Assembly: GCF_021513155.1 (NCBI RefSeq)
Contig: NZ_CP090983.1
Span: forward strand, 2,326,501 to 2,390,500
Source of the DNA: Jeotgalibaca sp. MA1X17-3
GTDB lineage: Bacteria; Bacillota; Bacilli; Lactobacillales; Aerococcaceae
Reading direction: 5' to 3'
DNA: 64,000 nucleotides
The notes below the pieces were generated by a model. It was not told the DNA's origin and searched no databases. It worked only from the letters and a program-made list of their open reading frames with translations. Below are positions 36,105 to 45,538 of the stretch, in pieces (positions within the stretch are counted from its first letter, which is position 1; each line of letters starts with the position of its first letter). The position numbers were made by a program, and so were the translations under genes.

Positions 36105-36118
36105 TGGAAACGGTTGCA
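36105..36118. promoter_or_regulatory. cre-like site (CcpA)
   Basis: TGGAAACGGTTGCA matches 12 of 14 positions of TGWAANCGNTNWCA. It lies upstream of the lpl operon, fitting carbon catabolite control of a sugar-uptake locus. Confidence 0.5.
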
Positions 36119-36128
36119 AGACTTCACT

Positions 36129-36176
36129 AAAAAAATATCCCTCTTCCTATTTTAAAAGGAAGAGAGATATTTTTTT
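36129..36176 (-). terminator. Terminator after the alpha/beta hydrolase gene
   Basis: A stem of AAAAAAATATC and CTCTTCCT with AGGAAGAG and GATATTTTTTT (one mismatch), ending in T7 on both strands. Confidence 0.82.
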
Positions 36177-36202
36177 AATCGAGATAAATTTTTTTATATC
36201 CT

Positions 36203-37165
36203 TTAAATATAGCGATCCACAAACTTCCACATAGACTCCCAATATAATTCAGGATTTACAAATACCGCATCAGCATGTTCTGCACCAGGTATTACTACTT
36301 TTTCTTTCTCCACTTGTGCAGCTTGATAGACTTGATCTAACATCTCAAAGGGAACAAAGGTATCTTGATCTCCATGAATAAATAGCATCGGTGTGGTACT
36401 TTTCTTTACTTGATTAACTGCCGAAGCTTTATAAATATCAAAGCCTGCTCGTAATTTAGTTATACTATTCGCTGCATTCATCACTGGAAAATTAGGCAGT
36501 TTAAATAAATCGGCTAGTTGATACGAAAACACATCACTAACGGAAGTATATCCACAGTCCTCTACAATTACTTTTACCTGAGGAGGTAACGCTTCTCCAG
36601 ATGCTGCCATAACAGCGGCAGCTCCCATCGAAACACCAAATAAGACAATTTCTGCATCTAGATTCTGATTCGTAATGGTTTTCACCCAGTCTAAAAGGTC
36701 CAGGCGATCATGCCACCCCATCCCGATATAATCCCCTTCACTTTTACCATGTCCACGTAAATCTGGAGCTAAAATATTGTATCCATGTTCGTAAAAAGGA
36801 CGGATCCATCGAGTCATTTTAGAAGCTTGGTCCCCATAACCATGTACAGCAACTACCCATTTCGAGTTATTCATTTCATTTTCGTAAACTTCCGCATGCA
36901 ATCTCAATTGTCGCTTATCCGTAGAAGTGAGGAAGCGTGCTTTAGGAATCTGTTGTGCTATAAACTGTTCATCTGCTATTTTTTCTTTTGTTTCTATATC
37001 TGGGTCAATGGATTTATTTTCATCTAGATGAGGATTATTTTGCAAAAATTCTTTTTCTTCTTTTGCATTTAGTGCATAGTTATAAAAATAATTTCCTAAT
37101 CCAAAATAAACTCCTAGTGGAACAAAAGCCATTCCGAATGATAAAAGCGCTATCTTTTTTTTCAT
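36203..37165 (-). CDS. Membrane-anchored alpha/beta hydrolase
   Basis: 320 residues. A single N-terminal hydrophobic segment (about 4-27) suggests a signal anchor with the enzyme facing outward. The hydrolase fold shows the oxyanion motif VHGYGDQ, nucleophile Ser in GVSMGA, Asp in HGDQDTFVP and His in GAEHADAVF. Similar membrane-anchored hydrolases are common in lactic acid bacteria; substrate unknown (lipid or acyl ester likely). Monocistronic with its own terminator. Confidence 0.85.
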   Translation of the reverse strand: MKKKIALLSFGMAFVPLGVYFGLGNYFYNYALNAKEEKEFLQNNPHLDENKSIDPDIETKEKIADEQFIAQQIPKARFLTSTDKRQLRLHAEVYENEMNNSKWVVAVHGYGDQASKMTRWIRPFYEHGYNILAPDLRGHGKSEGDYIGMGWHDRLDLLDWVKTITNQNLDAEIVLFGVSMGAAAVMAASGEALPPQVKVIVEDCGYTSVSDVFSYQLADLFKLPNFPVMNAANSITKLRAGFDIYKASAVNQVKKSTTPMLFIHGDQDTFVPFEMLDQVYQAAQVEKEKVVIPGAEHADAVFVNPELYWESMWKFVDRYI

Positions 37166-37209
37166 TTTATCGCGTCCTTTGTTTACGATTTACTTTTTCG
37201 TATTCTATA

Positions 37210-38348
37210 TTAAGCTTTAAAATTATAAACTGGAGTTAGTACCGATTTTACTGTGAATGTTTCAGATGTACGAGATAAAATTTCCTCCATCGGCTTATAT
37301 GCAAAAGGAGCTTCATCTAATGTATTTGGACGAACAGAAGTTGTGTATACTTCTTGCATCGCTCTTTTAAAGTCTCTCATCCGTAATTTTTTTTAGCTTG
37401 CGTACGAGATAGTAATCTTCCTGCTCCATGTGGGGCAGAATTATTCCAATCTGGATTTCCTTTTCCAACGGCTAAAATGCTACCATCTCGCATATTTATC
37501 GGGATTAAAATCTCTTCTCCTTCATGAGCCGAGATGGCCCCTTTACGAATGATTTGATTAGGCACATCGACATAATTATGAATCGTATCAAAAGTAGAAA
37601 TAATTTCTACTTTCATCTTTTGGATAATTTCTTCCATCATTGCTTTTCGATTTAGATGAGCAAATCGTTGACAAATTTGAACGTCATGAAGGTAATCTTC
37701 CATGTCCTCCTCTTCTAAATAAGCAAATTCAGAATCGACAAAATGTCCTTCTTCGTTTTCATTGCCTCTTTCTTTCCACTGTTGAACTGCTTTCTTTTGA
37801 TAATAACTTGCAACATCATGGCCTAATGCGCGCGAACCAGAGTGAATCACGAAATAGTGATTTTCTTCCTCATCTTTATCCAGCTCAATAAAATGATTGC
37901 CACCTCCTAAAGATCCAATCGCTAATGCGCTTCGATTTTTTCTTCTTATCGGGGCCCGAACATCATCCAAATTAATTTCTTTCAACAAGGGATGACTCTT
38001 TTTACGGATGCCACTTCCACTTGGAATTTTATCGTTAATTACTTGATCCAATCTCTTAAAATCAGATTCGTTCCATTTCGTTTTGCTGAGTTTTGCTAGA
38101 TACATTCCGCATCCAATATCTACACCAACCACATCAGGAACCATTTTATCATGATACGTCATGGTTGTCCCTACCACTGCCCCTTTTCCAATATGAGTAT
38201 CTGGCATAATTCGAATTTTGATTCCTTCTGAAAAAGGATGATTTAATAATCTAGTAATCTGATCAATGGTTTCTTGGTTAATATTGGTAGTAAAAACTGT
38301 AGCATCGGCGAATGTCCCAGTCAGTTTTAGTTCGTCCTGTACGTCCAT
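37210..38348 (-). CDS. rtcB: RNA-splicing ligase RtcB (C-terminal frameshift)
   Basis: GTP- and Mn-dependent RNA ligase joining 2',3'-cyclic phosphate or 3'-phosphate ends to 5'-OH ends. Seen are PDTHIGKGAVVGTTMT, VGVDIGCGMY (metal Cys), GGGNHFIELD (metal His), SGSRALGHD and the guanylylated His in PHGAGRLLSR. As deposited the frame stops at 37377 (KKNYG). Adding one A to the A8 run (T8 on plus, 37387-37394) continues with MRDFKRAMQEVYTTSVRP to a normal C-terminus at 37210. The start is 38348 (GGAGGAGG upstream), not the longer frame to 38408. Isolated gene; no rtcA or archease nearby. Confidence 0.88.
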
Positions 38349-38497
38349 GTTATGGTTCCTCCTCCAAATTTCCAAAGAAATAGCCTGCAAGTTAATTGTA
38401 TCATCCATTATCGTTTAGACAAATTTATTAGGAGTGGATACAGATATTCTTTGTCATCGAGTTGATTGAGTAAGCAAAAACTATATAAAAATATTTT

Positions 38498-38649
38498 CCT
38501 TACCTAATCACTACTTATTAGGTAAGGAGAAAGGTAAATCTAATCCTATACTTACTTAATAAAATTTTCCTTTCTCATATAAATGTAAATGATTTTTTTG
38601 ATTAATTAGGTAACGAAATGTACAAGAAAAACTTTTAACTTACCTAATT
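38498..38649. repeat. Four copies of an ATTAGGTAA motif in two inverted pairs upstream of rtcB
   Basis: CCTTACCTAAT (38498-38508) and ATTAGGTAAGG (38517-38527) form a perfect 11-bp hairpin with an 8-nt loop. AATTAGGTAA (38604-38613) and TTACCTAATT (38640-38649) form a second, wider pair. The region is the intergenic gap between rtcB and tkt and holds no ORF. It could be operators or RNA hairpins in the rtcB 5' leader. Confidence 0.6.
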
Positions 38650-38667
38650 CATTACTATTTCCAAAAA

Positions 38668-38707
38668 AAGAAAGAGGATTCCGTTTAATAAACGGAATCC
38701 CTTTCTT
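38668..38707 (-). terminator. Terminator after tkt
   Basis: AAGAAAG and GGATTCCGTTTA pair with TAAACGGAATCC and TTTCTT; T-rich tail on the minus strand. It follows the transketolase stop at 38720. Confidence 0.85.
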
Positions 38708-38719
38708 AATTACTCTTTT

Positions 38720-40723
38720 TTATTTTTTAAATTTCTCTTGAAACGCAGTTGCTACTTTTTCTGGAGTAAATCCAAGAGCTGCAGTAACCGTGTTTCCTTC
38801 ACCGCTGGCGCCATAACGGTCAATTCCGTATGCCAAGCCATCTAGACCGACATAACGTTCCCAACCCGATGTTGCACCCATCTCAAGGGACATACGGTTG
38901 CGTACTTCATTTGGTAACACAGATTCTTTGTATGCTGCATCTTGTTTATCAAACAAGAAAGTACTTGGCATTGAAACAACGGAAACATCTACTCCATTAT
39001 TTTTCAAAAGTTCTTGTGCTTCTATTGCTAAGGATACTTCAGAACCAGTCGCAATAAGAATTCCTTCTGGTTTGTCACCTTCTTGAGGAGAAAGTACATA
39101 AGCACCTTTTCGAACTCCTTCAGATGCCATTTCTTTCGTTCCTTTTAGAACAGGTAAACCTTGACGAGTTAATACTAGTAGAGTTGGTGTTTCTTCTGAT
39201 TCCATCGCAATTCCCCAAGCAGCACTTACTTCATTGCCATCTGCTGGACGAACTAAGTTCATGTTTGGCATACCACGGAAACTAGAAATATGCTCTACTG
39301 GTTCATGAGTAGGACCATCTTCACCAACTGCAACAGAATCGTGAGTCATTACATATGTTGCAGGTATTTTAGATAACGCTGCAAGACGCATAGCTGGACG
39401 CAAGTAATCTGTAAAGACGAAGAAAGTTCCTGCATAGGTTTTTGTACCACCATGAAGAAGAATTCCGTTCATCATTGCACCCATTGCAAATTCACGCACT
39501 CCGTACCAAATATTTCGTCCCGCATAATTTTCAGGACTAAAGTCACTAGCTTCTTTATTCATTGTATTGTTTGAAGAAGATAAGTCTGCTGAACCACCCC
39601 ATAGTGTTGGGATTGCTTCACCTAATGCTTGGATTGCTTCACTACTTGTTACGCGAGTAGCCTTGGCAGCATCCCCGACTTCATATACAGGTAATTTCTC
39701 TTGCCAACCATCAGGTAATTTACCCGCATAGGCATCCTCAAATTGTTGTGCTGATTCAGGATAAACCGTACGATATTCCTCAAATAATTTGTTCCAATCT
39801 TCTTCGGCTTTTTGGCCTTTTTCTACCATCGTCTCTTGGAAGCGAGTTTTCACTTCTTCTGGAACGTAGAAATCTGGGTGATCCCAATTGTAGTTCTTTT
39901 TAGCAAATGTAATGCCCTCTTCACCTAAAGGAGCTCCATGGACTTTACTGGTTCCCGCATCTGGTGCACCAAATCCGATAACCGTTTTGATTTCAATTAA
40001 GGTTGGTTTATCTGTTTCAGCTTTTGCTGCTTCAATTGATTTCGCAATTTCTTCTAAATCATTTCCATCTTTTACAAGAATATGTTGCCAACCGTATGCT
40101 TTGAAACGATCGCCTACATTTTCAGTAAATGCTTTTGAAGTCGGGCCATCTAAAGAAATATCATTAGAATCATAGAGACCAATCAATTTACCTAATTTTA
40201 AATGACCAGCAAGACTAGCTGATTCATGAGAAATTCCTTCCATCAAGTCACCATCTCCACATAGGAAATAGGTATAGTGATCCATGATGTTAAAGTTTTC
40301 TTTATTGTAGACACCTGCCTGGTGAGCTTCACTCATTGCCATTCCTACTGCATTAGCAAATCCTTGTCCTAATGGACCGGTTGTTGCTTCTACACCATCT
40401 GTATAATGAACTTCTGGGTGTCCCGGTGTGTTACTTTCATACTGACGGAAATTCTTTAAATCATCCAAAGTCACTTTATAACCTGCTAAATGAAGCAAAC
40501 TATATAACAAAGCTGAACCATGACCTGCTGAGAGAACGAAACGATCGCGATCTACCCATTGACTATTTTTAGGATTCACCTTTAAGTATTTTGTCCATAA
40601 AGAATATGCCATTGGAGCTGCTCCCATTGGTAAACCTGGATGTCCAGAATTTGCCTTTTGAACTGCTTCGATACTTAATGTACGAACGGTATTCACTGCT
40701 AAATCATCAATTTGATCAAACAT
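38720..40723 (-). CDS. tkt: Transketolase
   Basis: 667 residues, full length. ThDP-binding domain with GDGDLMEGISHESASLAGH and LIGLYDSNDISLDGP; pyrimidine domain with the activating Glu region WYGVREFAMGAMMNG and VFTDYLRPAMRLAAL; a C-terminal transketolase domain. Transfers two-carbon units in the non-oxidative pentose phosphate pathway. The ATG at 40723 follows GAGGAGG; a longer frame to 40738 would include the ribosome binding site. Monocistronic. Confidence 0.97.
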   Translation of the reverse strand: MFDQIDDLAVNTVRTLSIEAVQKANSGHPGLPMGAAPMAYSLWTKYLKVNPKNSQWVDRDRFVLSAGHGSALLYSLLHLAGYKVTLDDLKNFRQYESNTPGHPEVHYTDGVEATTGPLGQGFANAVGMAMSEAHQAGVYNKENFNIMDHYTYFLCGDGDLMEGISHESASLAGHLKLGKLIGLYDSNDISLDGPTSKAFTENVGDRFKAYGWQHILVKDGNDLEEIAKSIEAAKAETDKPTLIEIKTVIGFGAPDAGTSKVHGAPLGEEGITFAKKNYNWDHPDFYVPEEVKTRFQETMVEKGQKAEEDWNKLFEEYRTVYPESAQQFEDAYAGKLPDGWQEKLPVYEVGDAAKATRVTSSEAIQALGEAIPTLWGGSADLSSSNNTMNKEASDFSPENYAGRNIWYGVREFAMGAMMNGILLHGGTKTYAGTFFVFTDYLRPAMRLAALSKIPATYVMTHDSVAVGEDGPTHEPVEHISSFRGMPNMNLVRPADGNEVSAAWGIAMESEETPTLLVLTRQGLPVLKGTKEMASEGVRKGAYVLSPQEGDKPEGILIATGSEVSLAIEAQELLKNNGVDVSVVSMPSTFLFDKQDAAYKESVLPNEVRNRMSLEMGATSGWERYVGLDGLAYGIDRYGASGEGNTVTAALGFTPEKVATAFQEKFKK

Positions 40724-40857
40724 TGTTTTCCTCCTCATTTTTAACTACCCTTATTTTAGCTTAAAAACGATTATAAAGAAACATATTCTACTTTTTTAGG
40801 TTCTATACATTCAGCTTTCTTTTATCGAGTTTTTTTATATCTTACTTCTTCTAAAGT

Positions 40858-41760
40858 TTACTGTTCATTTTTCAACATTTTTTCGCAAAGTTCGTGTGAC
40901 GCTAACGCAGATGCCGGAGAAACTGGATTCAGACCTGTATGAATGGATTCAACAAACTGATGAATCAGAGGTGCAAATCCTCGTTTATTCAAAGTCGGTT
41001 CCCAGTCTGGAAATGTTATCTTTCTTTGGGTTCCTTCTTGAAGAATTTCTATTTCATTTAAATCAATCACGCGATGAATTCCTCCATTACTTTGAACTTC
41101 CATAATCTCACGATTAGCTCCTGCTTCATAGTTCATTGTAATGACACAACTCGTTTGTTTGGTTTCTAAAATCATCCACGCTCTTTTTAATATTCCTTTT
41201 TCTGAAATGATATGAGAATCCATTCTCTCCACTGGATGGTCCAATAAAAACAAGGCGACATCAACCAGATGTAAAAATAAATCATAAATTGCATAACGAG
41301 ACTCTTTCTTGCCTTGAATTCGGTCTTTTTGAATAAAAATCATTTCTTTATTCGGGATGGGCTTTAATTGTTGAACCAATGGAGCAAAGCGGCGGTTAAA
41401 TCCGCAAGTTAGTACCACTCCTCTTTGTTCAGCAAGTTCTAATAACTCTTTAGTTTCATCTATATCTTCACTAATAGGCTTATCCACATATACATGAATG
41501 CCCTCTTCTAAGAAACGTTTAATCAGAGAGTAATGCACAGAAGTAGCCGCATGAATGAACACCGCTTGAATTCCACTATTTAATAAACTTTCTACCGTAG
41601 AATGAACATGAGTCATTCCATATTTAGCTGCTACTTGATGTAACACATCTTTATTTCGTGTAGATAGATGCCACTCCACTTCATCTTGCATCATTGCCAT
41701 AACAGGTAAGTATGCTTTTTGAGAAATCATCCCTATACCTAGTACACCGATTTTTAACAT
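40858..41760 (-). CDS. Gfo/Idh/MocA-family oxidoreductase
   Basis: 300 residues. N-terminal Rossmann fold (GVLGIGMISQKAYLPVM) with the family Lys in VYVDKPISED (the EKP motif as DKP) and a C-terminal alpha/beta domain with FLHLVDVALFLLDHP holding the likely catalytic His/Asp. NAD(P)-dependent dehydrogenase of a sugar or cyclitol; substrate unknown. Ribosome binding site CAGGAGG. Divergent from galM, so a carbohydrate role is reasonable but not shown. Confidence 0.85.
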   Translation of the reverse strand: MLKIGVLGIGMISQKAYLPVMAMMQDEVEWHLSTRNKDVLHQVAAKYGMTHVHSTVESLLNSGIQAVFIHAATSVHYSLIKRFLEEGIHVYVDKPISEDIDETKELLELAEQRGVVLTCGFNRRFAPLVQQLKPIPNKEMIFIQKDRIQGKKESRYAIYDLFLHLVDVALFLLDHPVERMDSHIISEKGILKRAWMILETKQTSCVITMNYEAGANREIMEVQSNGGIHRVIDLNEIEILQEGTQRKITFPDWEPTLNKRGFAPLIHQFVESIHTGLNPVSPASALASHELCEKMLKNEQ

Positions 41761-41912
41761 TGTTATCGTCCTCCTGCCTTTTCATACGATTCTTCTTTAT
41801 TGTACTGTTTCTAACTCTTTTCATCATCCTTTTTCTTTCTATTATAATTTTATGAAAACTGTTACAATACAATCAGTGAAAAGAATACATACAAAGAAAG
41901 GATGGAAAAGGA

Positions 41913-42962
41913 ATGCATATTAGTCAAAAAAAATTTGGAACGTTCCAGAATCAAGAGGTTCCAGCAATTACTCTTACGAATAAAAATGGCGTTTCCATAA
42001 CGGCAACTCCTTTTGGAGCATCCATTGTAGAATGGAATGTTCCCGATCAAAAAGGGGTATTGGATAATATTATTTTAGGTTTCAACCAGTTGGATGAATA
42101 TATTGAATATCGCCCTTACTACGGTGCAACAATCGGACGAGTAGCTGGAAGAATTTCTCAAGGGATGTTTTCTATTGATGGTAAATCTTATCAAGTTTCC
42201 CAAAATGAAAATGGCAATCATTTACATGGAGGCATCCAAGGTCTCGATACTAAACTTTGGAACTTTGAAACGAAGAAACGGGCACACGAAGCTAGTATCA
42301 TTTTTTCTTGTGAAGATCAACATGGTTCAAACGGTTATCCCGGTAATATAATGGTACAAGTCACCTATACGTTAACGGATGAAGATGAGTGGAAAGTAGC
42401 TTACTCTGCATCCACCGATCAACCTACTCTCTTTAATCCAACTAACCATGTTTATTTTAATTTACATGGAGATATCTCTAAAAATATTTTAGATCATCAA
42501 CTTTTTGTACATGCGGAAACGTATGCTGAATTAGGAGACAGTAACAATCCAACGGGTCGTCTTTTACCAGTAGAAGGTACACCTTTTGATTTCCGAGAGG
42601 CGGCTTCCGTTTCACAATCAACAGAATCTGATCATCCACAAACTAAAAAAGTCAGTGGCTTGGACCATCCATTTGTTTTGAATCCTAAAAAAGATCAACT
42701 GGATGCTAGTATTTTTGATGAAGAGACGGGTAGAAAAATCGAAATGACAACTGATCAAGCAGCTGTGGTTATTTTTCTTCATAATGGAAAAGCGGAAGGA
42801 TATACTCTAAATGGTCAGCCGATTGAGGCTTATTCGGGAATCACTTTAGAAACACAAGCTCTTCCAGATGCCATTAATCAAGAGAATTTTGGAGATATTA
42901 TCTTACGTCCTGAAAATCCTTACACTTCAGAAACGGTGTATCGTTTTGTATTAGAATCCTAG
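41913..42962 (+). CDS. galM: Aldose 1-epimerase (galactose mutarotase)
   Basis: 349 residues. Family motifs in order: GATIGRVAGRIS, NGNHLHGGIQGLD (catalytic His region), NPTNHVYFNLHG (second His), VSGLDHPFVL with the Asp, and a C-terminal GITLETQALPDAINQE containing the catalytic Glu. Interconverts alpha and beta anomers of galactose and other hexoses, feeding the Leloir pathway. Fits the galactose-rich glycans suggested by the alpha-galactosidases in this window. Own terminator downstream. Confidence 0.95.
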   Translation: MHISQKKFGTFQNQEVPAITLTNKNGVSITATPFGASIVEWNVPDQKGVLDNIILGFNQLDEYIEYRPYYGATIGRVAGRISQGMFSIDGKSYQVSQNENGNHLHGGIQGLDTKLWNFETKKRAHEASIIFSCEDQHGSNGYPGNIMVQVTYTLTDEDEWKVAYSASTDQPTLFNPTNHVYFNLHGDISKNILDHQLFVHAETYAELGDSNNPTGRLLPVEGTPFDFREAASVSQSTESDHPQTKKVSGLDHPFVLNPKKDQLDASIFDEETGRKIEMTTDQAAVVIFLHNGKAEGYTLNGQPIEAYSGITLETQALPDAINQENFGDIILRPENPYTSETVYRFVLES

Positions 42963-42977
42963 TTCTAGTAAACATAA

Positions 42978-43020
42978 ACCGGGCAAGCCCCTATTGATGG
43001 AGGCTTGCCCGGTCTTTTTT
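42978..43020 (+). terminator. Terminator after galM
   Basis: ACCGGGCAAGCC (42978-42989) pairs with GGCTTGCCCGGT (43002-43013), followed by CT6. Confidence 0.93.
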
Positions 43021-43027
43021 GATTTAC

Positions 43028-43471
43028 TTATTTATTTAAATGAATCTCGTGTACCATTTCTGGCGAATTTACTAAGGAATCTTGTACAGGGCAGGTTCTT
43101 TCAATGAACTCAACGAACTTTTGGATTTCTTCTTCCGTGTTATCTGCTTCAATATGAAATTTCGAAGTGATTTTAGAGAATCCAATTTTGGCTTCTTTAT
43201 TTTTCCCAGTAAAACCATCTGGATCTAATTCGCCTTCTTCTTCTAAAGTGATGGATTTTAAATTAATTTTTTGAGACCTTGCGAATGAACGTGCAACGAT
43301 TACTTTACAAGCACCCAGTGCAGAAAGCAAAGCTTCAACTGGATTCATTCCTTCATTTGTTCCACCTAAGTTTTCTGGCTCATCTAAAATAAAACTCATG
43401 CCTCTAGAAGTACATTTAACTTTTAACCCTTCTTGCGATTCCGTTAAAGCTTTGTATGTTTCAATTGCCAT
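43028..43471 (-). CDS. OsmC/Ohr-family protein
   Basis: 147 residues with the two redox cysteines of the family: Cys in LLSALGACKVIVARSF and Cys in ERTCPVQDSLVN. Members reduce organic hydroperoxides with thiol cofactors; this branch (YhfA-like OsmC) is less well defined. Ribosome binding site GAAGGAGG. Monocistronic, cytoplasmic. Confidence 0.88.
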   Translation of the reverse strand: MAIETYKALTESQEGLKVKCTSRGMSFILDEPENLGGTNEGMNPVEALLSALGACKVIVARSFARSQKINLKSITLEEEGELDPDGFTGKNKEAKIGFSKITSKFHIEADNTEEEIQKFVEFIERTCPVQDSLVNSPEMVHEIHLNK

Positions 43472-43526
43472 GATAATGCCTCCTTCTTTCCTCTTTGCTC
43501 ATATTTTAACATATTGAAGGCGTTAA

Positions 43527-43540
43527 TGAAAGCGGTTTTA
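43527..43540. promoter_or_regulatory. cre-like site upstream of the OsmC gene
   Basis: TGAAAGCGGTTTTA matches 13 of 14 positions of the CcpA consensus TGWAANCGNTNWCA. It lies about 55 bp upstream of the OsmC start. Confidence 0.45.
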
Positions 43541-43593
43541 TTTTATAGGTGCTTACTTTTAAATTTTTTTGTGATTTATTTAACTTGATTATT

Positions 43594-43630
43594 AAAAAAA
43601 GAAACGGAGATAAATATCCCAGTTTCTTCT
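43594..43630 (-). terminator. Terminator of the fructose-type PTS operon
   Basis: On the minus strand AAGAAAC, GGGATA, an AT loop, TATC and GTTTCTT form an imperfect stem followed by T7. It follows the IIA gene stop at 43638. Confidence 0.72.
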
Positions 43631-43637
43631 TCATTAT

Positions 43638-44087
43638 CTAAAAGTTTATTTGTCGATTCATAATTTCTTCAATCTCTTCAGCTTTAGTAGCCTGTTTCAG
43701 TTCATTACTAATATCTTCTTTCATTAACATACGTGCAACTTGGGATAGGATTTTTAAATGTCCTTCCCCTTTTTGAACTTCTGGAATTAGCATGGACAAA
43801 ATAAAATTGGTTGGTTTTCCATCCATAGATTCCCATTCTATCCCTTGATTTAATTTAACAATTAAAATTCCAGGTTCTGTAATGGCAGTACTTTTTCCAT
43901 GAGGAATTGCAAATCCATTCATCATTCCTGTCGTTCCTTCTTTTTCACGTTTGACAAGAGCAGTATAAACCTCTTCTTCATCATTTGTAAAACCTTCTGT
44001 AGCTGCTTTCTCTGCTAAAAAATGAAAGACTTCATCTTGAGTTGAAAAATTTTGTTCTATAAAAATTGCTGTTTTTAACTGTGTCAT
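43638..44087 (-). CDS. PTS fructose-type IIA component
   Basis: 149 residues, a single PTS IIA type-2 domain. The phospho-His is in MNGFAIPHGKSTAITEP, followed by VKLNQGIEWESMDGKP and VARMLMKEDISNELKQA. It receives phosphate from HPr and passes it to the IIB domain encoded upstream. The ATG at 44087 has GAAAGGAG upstream; a longer frame to 44102 starts before the ribosome binding site. Last gene of the operon. Confidence 0.92.
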   Translation of the reverse strand: MTQLKTAIFIEQNFSTQDEVFHFLAEKAATEGFTNDEEEVYTALVKREKEGTTGMMNGFAIPHGKSTAITEPGILIVKLNQGIEWESMDGKPTNFILSMLIPEVQKGEGHLKILSQVARMLMKEDISNELKQATKAEEIEEIMNRQINF

Positions 44088-44112
44088 TTTTTCTCCTTTC
44101 AAATTTTTTTAA

Positions 44113-45533
44113 TTATACTTTTACTTTCTGATAAGCTAATTTACGTACCATACCTAGTAATACTCCTCCAATGAGTGAACCTACCAAAATAGATAGTACC
44201 CATTGTAATCCACCTGTAACAACTGGCAATACTAAGAATCCACCATGTGGTGCTGGAACTTGTACACCAAACATGTATGTAAGAATAGCAGCTACTGATG
44301 AACCAATCATCATAATAGGTAACACTCTTAAAGGATCTTTAGCTGCAAAAGGAATCGCTCCTTCTGTAATATGAGTTGAGCCCAAAATGATGTTTACCAG
44401 ACCAGAGTTACGCTCATCCTTATCAAAGTATTTAGGGAAAAGTAATACAGCTACTGACGTAATCAGCGGTGGTGCAATACAGGCTGCTGATACACCAGCC
44501 ATAAAAGCAGTATTTCCTTGTGCTAGTAACGCTGTTCCCGTTACATAAGCTGCCTTGTTTACTGGCCCCCCATATCAAATGCACACATACACCCAACTAT
44601 TAGTCCCAGTACAATAGGGTTTGAATCTTGGAACCCAGCTAAGAAATCCATCATTCCATTGTTAATTGCTTCCATCGGTTGAGAAAGAAGGACCATTCCA
44701 ACCCCAGTAATGAGTACCCCTAAAACGGGTAGAATAAAAATAGCTTTTAATCCCTCTAAAGAATGAGGCATCCCTTTAAGCATTTTGCTTAATAGTAATA
44801 CTACAAACCCTGCAAGAAAACCAGAAACAATTCCTCCTAAGAAACCAGTTCCACCACTTAATGCAATCATTCCACCAACAAATCCAGCTACCAAACCTGG
44901 TCGTTTTGCAATACTCTCCGCAATATATGCAGATAAAACTGGAACCATCAATCCCATTGCGGTTCCTCCAACATCTTTTAGAGTCGCTGCAATTTGACTA
45001 TATTGATCACTTGTTGGATCAGCTGAGTAAATTCCAAATAAGAATGATATCGCAACAAGAACACCTCCACTTACTACAAACGGGAGCATATGGGAGACAC
45101 CATTCATTAAATGCTTGTATATCTGACGACCGATACTCGCTGAAGAACCTCGATCTGATTGATCAGTACCACTGTTTTCTGTACTACCATTGACTGATTT
45201 TGTAGTACCGCCCATCACTTTTCCTTTTCCATCTAAAGCATCTTGAATGAGTTTATCTGCTTCTTTAATTCCTCTTCCAACTGAAACATCAATTACCCGT
45301 TTCCCAGCAAAGCGTTCTGCATTAACGTCTTTATCTGAAGCAATAATAACTGCATCTGCACCTGCTATCTCTTCAGTCGTTAGTTCATTTTCTACTCCAA
45401 TTTGACCATGTGTTTCTACTTTTATGGTAATACCTTTCTTTTTCGCTGCTTGTTCTAAAGCCTCTTGTGCCATATACGTATGGGCAATCCCTGTTGGGCA
45501 CCCTGTTGCTGCTATTAATTGATAATTTGCCAT
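44113..45533 (-). pseudogene. PTS fructose-type IIBC component (single-base frameshift)
   Basis: The IIB domain (about residues 1-100) has the phospho-Cys in AATGCPTGIAHTYMAQEAL; a short linker is followed by the IIC membrane domain (about 135-470). The frame breaks at CAFDMGG: as read it stops at 44559, while adding one G to the run (C6 on plus, 44566-44571) continues GGPVNKAAYVTGTALLAQGN into the second frame (44502-44113). Imports fructose or a related sugar with phosphorylation at C1. Encoded between the 1-phosphofructokinase and IIA genes. A homopolymer error is the likely cause of the break. Confidence 0.9.
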
Positions 45534-45538
45534 TTATT

